Shown here: positions 1-5,466 of the stretch, one piece after another
Layout: every line of letters starts with the position of its first letter
Position numbering within the stretch: the first letter of the stretch is position 1
Source: JALOOE01 sp964423545
GTDB lineage: Bacteria > Chloroflexota > Anaerolineae > CG2-30-64-16
Length of the DNA stretch: 11,277 nt
Reading direction: 5' to 3'
NCBI GenBank assembly: GCA_964423545.1
Contig: CAYRFV010000187.1
Span: forward strand, 1 to 11,277
Translations under genes and position numbers: made by a program
The notes under the pieces: model-generated
Databases searched by the model: none
Told to the model about the DNA's origin: nothing
The model's input: only the letters and a program-made list of their open reading frames with translations

Positions 1-512
1 AGGCGCAGGATATCGGCGTACTCCAACAGCGCATCGACCGATCCATCCTCCGGTGTCCGCATGCTGCCCGGATCAAGTGCGCCTTTCTGGGCCGGGCTGA
101 CGTAAGGGCTCTCAAGATGCGCCCCGAGGACGCGTGTTCCGGCATGCCCCTCGCGCATCCACTGCCGGCAGAACTCAAAACAGCGCGCGAGGTTCGGGAT
201 CGACTCGGGCGCAAAGGTGGCTGCCAGCGACGTCACCCCTCTTCGGGCAGTCTCCCCCAGGATGATCTCCCAGGCGGCGGCATCCGGCTCGTTGAAGGTG
301 TGGCCGAGCGCACCGTGGATGTGGATGTCGACCAGACCGGGCGTGATCAGCCTGCCACCGACGTCCACCTGCTCGACGCCAGCAGCCAGCTCGTCCAACG
401 CCGCCAGACCGACGATCCCCTCCCCCTCCACAAGCAGCGCTTTGCCGACGACAGTGCGATCCGGGAGGACAATCCGGCCGTTTGTAAGAGCGATCCGTTG
501 CGGTTCCGCCAA
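1..512 (-). CDS. nagA: N-acetylglucosamine-6-phosphate deacetylase-like amidohydrolase (NagA family), C-terminus cut off by window edge
   Basis: NagA enzymes are cytoplasmic metal-dependent amidohydrolases that remove acetate from N-acetylglucosamine-6-phosphate (some act on the galactosamine analogue), feeding amino sugars into glycolysis. The visible 170 N-terminal residues show the small beta-sandwich start, then DIHIHG at about 62-67 (the amidohydrolase HxH metal motif). GAHLESPYVSPAQKGA at about 130-145 matches the NagA hallmark GxHLEGPF/Y.SP..KGAH; its Glu134 is the family's metal ligand. The usual Gly after HLE is Ser here. About 55% of a typical 380-residue protein is missing beyond base 1. 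The start is a TTG with GAGGAG six bases upstream; no in-frame ATG lies nearby. It is the last gene of the leftward cluster, 248 bases after kduD, and that gap holds a kinase remnant. Family assignment is confident; the exact amino-sugar substrate is not. Confidence 0.85.
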   Translation of the reverse strand, partial: MAEPQRIALTNGRIVLPDRTVVGKALLVEGEGIVGLAALDELAAGVEQVDVGGRLITPGLVDIHIHGALGHTFNEPDAAAWEIILGETARRGVTSLAATFAPESIPNLARCFEFCRQWMREGHAGTRVLGAHLESPYVSPAQKGALDPGSMRTPEDGSVDALLEYADILR

Positions 513-518
513 TTGAGG

Positions 519-524
519 CTCCTC
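519..524 (-). promoter_or_regulatory. Shine-Dalgarno site fixing the TTG start of the nagA-like gene
   Basis: The minus strand reads GAGGAG, six bases before TTG at 512. This is the best ribosome-binding site in the gap. It places the start exactly where NagA homology begins and lies inside the end of the upstream kinase remnant. Confidence 0.6.
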
Positions 525-733
525 GTGAGCAGCGTTCCGCCGGCCGCCGGGACGATGCCGATCGGGGTTGGCGTCATCACCCCGGCATGCGTTGAGAGAC
601 AGGCCAGACTTGCAAGCTCAACCTCGAACTGCTCGGGGGCGTCCGCCTCTTCTCCATACTTCGCGAACACTGCAAACACCCCATCCGACAAGATGGCGCA
701 AGGGTGGCAGGCCAGTTCCGACAGGTCTTGCAC
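524..733 (-). pseudogene. Truncated phosphotransferase (APH / fructosamine-kinase-like) N-lobe remnant
   Basis: Between kduD and nagA the minus strand encodes about 70 residues, read from a GTG, that look like real protein rather than spacer. The pattern resembles the N-lobe of aminoglycoside-phosphotransferase / fructosamine-kinase-like small-molecule kinases. FAVFAKYGEE (20-29) suits a beta strand with the ATP-binding lysine (K25). EQFEVELASL (34-43) suits the following helix with its conserved Glu. TPTPIGIVPAAGGTLL (54-69) resembles the family's 'vP.plgv....gg.ll' strand. After that the frame runs into nagA out of frame, so the C-lobe (HxD catalytic loop, DxD metal site) is absent. An in-frame TGA (the kduD stop) closes it upstream. 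Most likely this is a deletion scar of a kinase gene that stood between kduD and nagA. Homology is judged by eye only; a short expressed peptide cannot be excluded. Confidence 0.45.
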
Positions 734-760
734 GCTGTGGCTCCGCGCCGGACCCCGCGT

Positions 761-1525
761 TCAGCGAGCCATCCATCCCCCGTCAACGCACACGATCGAA
801 CCGTGCATGTAGTCGGAAGCCCGCGACGCCAGGAAGACAACGCAGCCCTGCAGGTCGTTCGGCTGGCCCCAGCGGCCGGCCGGAATGCGCGCCAGGATCG
901 TTTCGGCTCGCGCGGCGTCGGCGCGGATGGGCGCGGTGTTGTCCGTGGCCATGTAGCCCGGGGCAATGGCGTTGACGTTGATGCCCAGCCTGGCCCATTC
1001 GTTTGCCAGCCCGCGGGTGATCCCTGCCACCGCACTCTTGGCCGCCGTGTACGAAGGCACCAGGATGCCGCCCTGAAACGACAGCATCGAAGCCACATTG
1101 ATGATCTTGCCGCCGCCTTGTGGCGCCATCACGCGTCCCGCTGCCTGAGACAGGAAGAACACAGACCGCAGGTTGATCTGGATGACGTCGTCCCAGTCAG
1201 CTTCGCTGTATTCGAGCGCGGGCGCACGGCGGATGATGCCCGCGTTATTGACCAGGATGTCCAGCCGGCCCAGGTCGGCCACGATCTGGCCGACGATGCC
1301 GTTCAGGTCGGCCACCGAAGCCTCGCGCAGATCGCAGCAGACCTGCATGAAGCGGCGGCCCAGTGCGCTCACGGCCTCGCCGGTCTCGTCACTGGAGCAG
1401 CGATCCAGCCCGACGATATCGGCGCCTGCCTCGGCCAAACCGAGCGCCATCGCCTGTCCTAACCCGCGCGCGGCGCCCGTCACCAGCGCAACGCGGCCAT
1501 CGAGGCGGAACAGATCGAGAATCAT
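761..1525 (-). CDS. kduD: 2-dehydro-3-deoxy-D-gluconate 5-dehydrogenase (KduD-type SDR)
   Basis: KduD is a cytoplasmic NAD(H)-dependent short-chain dehydrogenase that interconverts 2,5-diketo-3-deoxygluconate and 2-keto-3-deoxygluconate in breakdown of unsaturated uronates from pectin, alginate-like or glycosaminoglycan polymers. The 254-residue protein is almost exactly the length of E. coli KduD (253) and reads like it throughout: start MILDLFRLDGRVALVTG, ALGRRF, DILVNNAGIIRR, IINVASMLSFQGG, NVNAIAPGYMAT, IPAGRWG, and end VDGGWMAR. SDR motifs are complete: TGxxxGxG at 16-23, NNAG 93-96, and catalytic N118, S146, Y159, K163. The start at 1525 was chosen because it matches the KduD N-terminus and has GGAG eight bases upstream; an upstream ATG at 1552 would add nine unrelated residues. 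It lies 97 bases downstream of the iolB-like gene and is probably cotranscribed with it. The same fold also gives gluconate 5-dehydrogenases, but the sequence favours KduD clearly. Confidence 0.93.
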   Translation of the reverse strand: MILDLFRLDGRVALVTGAARGLGQAMALGLAEAGADIVGLDRCSSDETGEAVSALGRRFMQVCCDLREASVADLNGIVGQIVADLGRLDILVNNAGIIRRAPALEYSEADWDDVIQINLRSVFFLSQAAGRVMAPQGGGKIINVASMLSFQGGILVPSYTAAKSAVAGITRGLANEWARLGINVNAIAPGYMATDNTAPIRADAARAETILARIPAGRWGQPNDLQGCVVFLASRASDYMHGSIVCVDGGWMAR

Positions 1526-1622
1526 GATACAGTCTCCAATCGGCCTCAGCATGGCGGGGAATCACAGAGCGCCAGCGTTCCCACCTGCTCCCCTGCCGCT
1601 CCGTCGGTTCCCTCGATGACCC

Positions 1623-2441
1623 TCAGTGGCCCAACGCCTTGAGCATCGGCACCGTGCGCGCCACCCAGCCAAGCGTAGGGTCGTCCACGGTGGCCTGTAC
1701 GCGCTGATTGCCGGCCAGGAACCAGAGGAAGTAGCTGCTGTAGCCAGGTGCGCTATTCGTCGTGTGATAGCCGTTCGGCGCCATCAGGATCGTGTTATCG
1801 CGTACGATAAAGCCCGTGTCGATCTCGTGGTTGTAATAGCGCACCATGCCGAAGCCGTCCGCCGGAGAGACTTTGAAGAAGTACATCTCCTCGTGATAGG
1901 CTTCGCGCGGCAGATCGTCCTTCTCGTGTTTGTGGGGCGGATACGTGCTCCAGTTGCCCGACGGGGTGTAGGTCTCACCGACGATCAGCCGGGCTGCCGG
2001 GAGGTCCGGTTGACCGGCAAGCGTGAGAATCTGATGGAAGTTGCGGCTGAAGTTGGCCGCGCCCCACACGCCCGCCGTCACTTTCTCCGGGCCGATGACG
2101 TATGGCGCAGTCTTCAGATCGCTCGGCGCGCTGGTCAGACCGACCTCCAGCCGGCCGTGCGCGGTCACCGAGAAGCTCGCGCCGCAGGGGATATAGACTG
2201 CGTGCGGTTTGCCCGCGAAGACATTCGGTCTGCTGCCGACATATTTGAACTCCTGGCCTCCTGCAGTGAAAGTGCCCTTGCCGCCGAGGATCACGGCCAG
2301 CACCTCGCGGTCGCCGGTTTCCCCCTCGTAGTGCTCCCCGTCGTTGAGGATCAGCAGACTGAAGTCGAGCAGCTTGCACGGATTGGTCGGGAGGTGGTTC
2401 AGTCCAGGGGCGGCCGGGACCGATGCGAAGTAGGTGGTCAT
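1623..2441 (-). CDS. iolB: KduI/IolB-family isomerase, IolB-like (5-deoxy-glucuronate isomerase)
   Basis: IolB converts 5-deoxy-D-glucuronate to 2-deoxy-5-keto-D-gluconate in myo-inositol catabolism. The related KduI acts on the 5-keto-4-deoxyuronate that precedes the KduD step. This 272-residue bicupin has the IolB signature in its second cupin: STYPPHKHEKDDLPREAYHE (165-184), then EMYFF, and NGYHTTNSAPGY (223-234). H170, H172, a Glu at 184-185 and H226 supply the expected metal site. It lacks KduI-type sequence. The start has AAAGGAG nine bases upstream and a natural N-terminus (MTTYFASVP); starting 12 codons further upstream would lose this site. It sits between the kinase fusion and kduD, with no other inositol genes visible. 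It may therefore serve the uronate route (a KduI-like role) instead of inositol breakdown. Family is certain; substrate is open. Confidence 0.88.
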   Translation of the reverse strand: MTTYFASVPAAPGLNHLPTNPCKLLDFSLLILNDGEHYEGETGDREVLAVILGGKGTFTAGGQEFKYVGSRPNVFAGKPHAVYIPCGASFSVTAHGRLEVGLTSAPSDLKTAPYVIGPEKVTAGVWGAANFSRNFHQILTLAGQPDLPAARLIVGETYTPSGNWSTYPPHKHEKDDLPREAYHEEMYFFKVSPADGFGMVRYYNHEIDTGFIVRDNTILMAPNGYHTTNSAPGYSSYFLWFLAGNQRVQATVDDPTLGWVARTVPMLKALGH

Positions 2442-2495
2442 GTCAGAAAACTCCTTTGATAATCGGGTGTGGGTCAAGGCATGAAACGCAATCGG

Positions 2496-5321
2496 CTAGA
2501 CGCCAGGCGCAGGGGCGAGGCTGTCTTGCGGCGCCGGAGTCACGCTCAGCACGCCGCTGCCGGCGATCGGAACGCACGGCAGCACGGCCGGCTCAAGGCC
2601 GCGCGGCTCATAATAGCGCCGAACCAGCGCTTTTTCAAGCTCGGCCACGCAGTCATCGCGCACCAGCGCCATCACACCGCCGCCCAGACCTGCGCCTGCC
2701 ATCTGCGCGCCGACGACCCCCTCCGTGCGCAGTGCGACATCGACGATCAGGTCGAGCTCGGGCATGCTGCACGCATACGCGCCGGGCTGCATGTGCAGCT
2801 GGGCGGCGAGCACGCGTTCCGGCTCGCCGCTCTCCAGATCGTCCATCAGATCGAGCAGATACGCGTTCCCGGACGGCCCGACGCAAGGATGCGGTTGCCA
2901 GTCGGCGTCGTGTTTCACCACCCGATCGCCGTCGTGGGAGATCCGCATGAGCTGGCCGAAGGCGGCCAGTTCGCCTGTGCGCAAGTAGTGGGGGGCGAGC
3001 CGGCTTCGCTCGCACTCGGCCAGCCCGAAGAGCACCACGCCTCGCACCGGATAGCGCACCTCGGGGTCGGCCTGCGCGCTGATCAGGGTCTGGAGCGCCT
3101 CTTCGGGTGCACACTCCGCCAGCTCGGCTCGGGTGGCGTTTTCCGGCAGCTTGAGAAGCATCCGATAGAGGTCGATCAGCCGGATCGACAGGTTCCGGGT
3201 GTTGATATCTCGCAGGTGGCCGATCAGCGGCGCGAACTGAGGATGGAAGCGCTTGATCAGGTGCAGGCCGACGCGATAGCACGCGATGCGCTGGTTGAAC
3301 ACCTCGCGCGCGCCGGCGGCTTTTCTGGCCTGGATACGGGAATTGCAGAAGACCATCCGGTGACCGGGCGGGAAGGGCACGGCTTCGCCCACGCCGAAGG
3401 GGAAGAACGACACGTTGATGACGGCATCGCGCTGCCCGAACTTCATGGCGGCATGATCGGCGGCTCCCCCGCGGGTGCCGACGAACCATTCCCCTTCGCC
3501 GCACAGGTCCACGAACTGCCGCGGCCGCACGTCCAGGCCGTTGAGCGCTACGACCGCTTCTGCTGTGGCCACTACCAGCGCGGATGATGAGCTGAGCCCG
3601 GCCGCCACGGGGATGGTGCCGTGAACGACCAGGTCCAGGCCCCGCAGCTTGAAATCGGGTGTGTGCTTCTGAAGGCGCAGTACGGCGGCTCGCACATACT
3701 GCGCCCAGTCACCGCTGGCCTGCATGACCATCTGCTGCACCGACTCGCTGTTCACCAGGGACAGCCAGTCATCCCAGGTCAATTGGGCCAGCAGCTCACC
3801 CAAGGAGAAGCAGCGGGGCCCAAACTGGTCGGCGTGCACGTTATAGAGACAGACCTGATCGTCGTCGCGCGCTGCAGCAGCCAGCAAGACCTCACGGTCG
3901 ATGGCCATCAGGTTCGTGTGCCCGCCCTGGTGGTCGACGTGCCGCCCCATGATGTTCATTCGGCCGGGCGCACGAGCGATCAAGACGCGGCGATCCGGCC
4001 CAAGCGTCTCTGCACACACCCGCAGGAGCTCGCGATAGGCATCGAGACGCTCGTTGAGGAGATGCGGCAGGTTGCCGTAGAAGAAGGTGAGCTGGTCGCG
4101 CAAGGCGGCGGATTGAACCTCGTCGACGGCCTTCCTCCCGCCGATAGCAGCACTGCTTTCATGTCCCTCGACCTGCGTGGGAGGGCCAGAGGGGGTGAGA
4201 GGCGCGGCCGCTTCAAATAATGCCTGCCATGCGCTCACCGGACGCGCGCCTGCGGGCGCGGACGCGCCCCTTCCCGTGGCGGCCGCCTGTTTCGCGCGCA
4301 GCGTATTCTCGATCTCTAGCAGCTCCGCCGGGTTGTTGAAACCCATTACCAGGCTGGGGTCGCTCACGGCGAGCGCACGCACTCGATAGTGTTGGCGGCC
4401 ATGGTCATGGGCTTGTGCCAGGATGCTGACGATGTCCGAGAGGTATTCCTCCCGCTGGGCGTTGTCGGAGCCCAGCCGCTCCAGCGCATAGAAGAGCGCG
4501 GGCGCTTTGACCAGGTAGACCGACTGGTTGACCTCTTGGGAGCGATCCACCTCCTCCGGTGTCAGGGTCAGGTTCGGGTAGCGCGCATTGCCCAGGTGGA
4601 AGACGGTGCGTTCGTCAGGCGCCAGCGCCAGGATCTCCTCGCACGTGGTCGGAGGCGACGCCAGGGCGCGTCGCCACAGGTCCCCGAAGGCCCGCTCCGC
4701 CTTGCGGGGATCCGGGAAGGCCGCGCGCATGATCTCAGCCGCCCGGGCGGCGATGTCGTCACCGGCGTCTTGGGCCGCCGCGGCGCACGCCTGCGCCAGG
4801 CGCCGGATCCGCCCGACGGCTTCTCGCGCCTGCACATCCTTGTGCTCGACAATCCCCACGACAGCGCCATCCGGGTCTCGCACGACATGGCCCAGCTCGG
4901 AGCCGCTGCGAGCGCCGACCAGGAACACCAGATCCGCAGCGGTCGATCGATATTCGGCGATCAGTTGGTCGACCACCAGGGCATCCAGCAGCCTATCGCC
5001 CGCTACGACCAGCACTGCGCCCGTATAGCGCAGCGCGGCGAGCGCGGCAGCCCCCTGCTTCGTCGCGTGTCCGGTGCCGAGCTGTTCGGCCTGGTAGACG
5101 TAGATAGCGCCCGGATGGTGCCTGCCGACCGTCTCGATCACCTGGCTCGCCAGCGCGCCCACGACGACGATCTGCGGATCGATGCCGCAGCTCTTATAGG
5201 TGTCGATGGCGCGAACGATGGCGGGCCGACCGTCGATATCGAAACAGACCTTGTGCCGGTCGGCCGAATGCATGCGCGTGCCCTTGCCGCCTGCGAGGAT
5301 GATGCTGATAATGGGGTGCAA
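2496..5321 (-). CDS. Fusion of GlmU-type sugar-1-phosphate nucleotidyltransferase and GHMP sugar kinase
   Basis: Predicted to phosphorylate a free sugar at C1 and then activate it to an NDP-sugar (probably UDP) on one 941-residue cytoplasmic polypeptide. N-terminal domain (about 1-345): LAGGKGTRM (9-17), QAEQLGTGHA (77-86, the GlmU uracil-binding loop), GD (108-109), IVEHKD (157-162), VNQSVYL (264-270), a DNAQREEYLSD segment (286-296) and GFNN (327-330, containing the GlmU metal-binding Asn position). It has no left-handed-helix acetyltransferase domain. About 100 residues, Ala/Arg-rich and probably helical, are inserted at 163-262, where GlmU has only a short loop. Low-complexity linker: about 345-410. 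C-terminal GHMP kinase: PGRMNIMGRHVD (452-463), GLSSSSA (575-581, ATP loop), AADH with catalytic-type Asp622, and GAGLGGG (876-882). Galactokinase has Glu where Arg460 stands. The TTG start at 5321 has GAGAGG eight bases upstream and follows the mapped promoter; an alternative TTG at 5354 lies at the predicted transcription start. FKP fucokinase/GDP-fucose pyrophosphorylase has the same domain order, but its nucleotidyltransferase is of a different type. Domain calls are firm; the sugar is unknown. Confidence 0.9.
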   Translation of the reverse strand: MHPIISIILAGGKGTRMHSADRHKVCFDIDGRPAIVRAIDTYKSCGIDPQIVVVGALASQVIETVGRHHPGAIYVYQAEQLGTGHATKQGAAALAALRYTGAVLVVAGDRLLDALVVDQLIAEYRSTAADLVFLVGARSGSELGHVVRDPDGAVVGIVEHKDVQAREAVGRIRRLAQACAAAAQDAGDDIAARAAEIMRAAFPDPRKAERAFGDLWRRALASPPTTCEEILALAPDERTVFHLGNARYPNLTLTPEEVDRSQEVNQSVYLVKAPALFYALERLGSDNAQREEYLSDIVSILAQAHDHGRQHYRVRALAVSDPSLVMGFNNPAELLEIENTLRAKQAAATGRGASAPAGARPVSAWQALFEAAAPLTPSGPPTQVEGHESSAAIGGRKAVDEVQSAALRDQLTFFYGNLPHLLNERLDAYRELLRVCAETLGPDRRVLIARAPGRMNIMGRHVDHQGGHTNLMAIDREVLLAAAARDDDQVCLYNVHADQFGPRCFSLGELLAQLTWDDWLSLVNSESVQQMVMQASGDWAQYVRAAVLRLQKHTPDFKLRGLDLVVHGTIPVAAGLSSSSALVVATAEAVVALNGLDVRPRQFVDLCGEGEWFVGTRGGAADHAAMKFGQRDAVINVSFFPFGVGEAVPFPPGHRMVFCNSRIQARKAAGAREVFNQRIACYRVGLHLIKRFHPQFAPLIGHLRDINTRNLSIRLIDLYRMLLKLPENATRAELAECAPEEALQTLISAQADPEVRYPVRGVVLFGLAECERSRLAPHYLRTGELAAFGQLMRISHDGDRVVKHDADWQPHPCVGPSGNAYLLDLMDDLESGEPERVLAAQLHMQPGAYACSMPELDLIVDVALRTEGVVGAQMAGAGLGGGVMALVRDDCVAELEKALVRRYYEPRGLEPAVLPCVPIAGSGVLSVTPAPQDSLAPAPGV

Positions 5322-5329
5322 CCTGCGAA

Positions 5330-5335
5330 CCTCTC
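5330..5335 (-). promoter_or_regulatory. Shine-Dalgarno site for the kinase/nucleotidyltransferase TTG start
   Basis: The minus strand reads GAGAGG, eight bases before TTG at 5321. The other in-frame TTG (5354) has no ribosome-binding site at a usable distance and would start almost on the first base of the predicted transcript. Confidence 0.5.
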
Positions 5336-5361
5336 GTTGTTCCGTGTCGCCCAACCCCTAC

Positions 5362-5370
5362 AGTATACCA
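5362..5370 (-). promoter_or_regulatory. Extended -10 promoter for the leftward cluster
   Basis: The minus strand reads TGGTATACT: TATACT (5 of 6 to TATAAT) preceded by the TGn extension. No good -35 is seen at 17-18 bases (TCCCGC or TTCCCG), which is tolerable for an extended -10 promoter. Transcription would begin near 5355 and give a leader of about 34 bases before TTG at 5321. Confidence 0.5.
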
Positions 5371-5415
5371 GCGATTGCGAGAGAGCGGGAAACACCGCCT
5401 GAGTCGTGAACGAGA

Positions 5416-5444
5416 TTGTCAGCGTGGCGGTTTGGCTGTATGAT
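5416..5444 (+). promoter_or_regulatory. Sigma-70-type promoter for the ABC-F gene
   Basis: TTGTCA (5416-5421) and TATGAT (5439-5444) are separated by exactly 17 bases, each one mismatch from consensus. Transcription would start near 5450. This rules out the in-frame starts at 5416 and 5440, which lie inside the promoter, and leaves ATG 5467 as the first usable start. A short palindrome, TCGTgaACGA (5404-5413), abuts the -35 box and could be an operator half, but the support is weak. Confidence 0.65.
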
Positions 5445-5466
5445 CGAAGCTAACGACAGGAGCCAG

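Noticed and set aside
117..812. 231-codon plus-strand open frame spanning the nagA start and the kduD end
   Set aside because: It crosses two genes and the kinase remnant on the opposite strand, with low-complexity Arg/Ser/Pro content and no motif.
1626..2459. 277-codon plus-strand open frame opposite the iolB-like gene
   Set aside because: Antisense to a clear bicupin enzyme; no recognisable motifs of its own.
2469..3587. 372-codon plus-strand open frame (also 4389-5402, 337 codons, and 3621-4220)
   Set aside because: All lie antisense to the kinase/nucleotidyltransferase fusion, whose own frame carries many conserved motifs. They are GC-skewed shadows.
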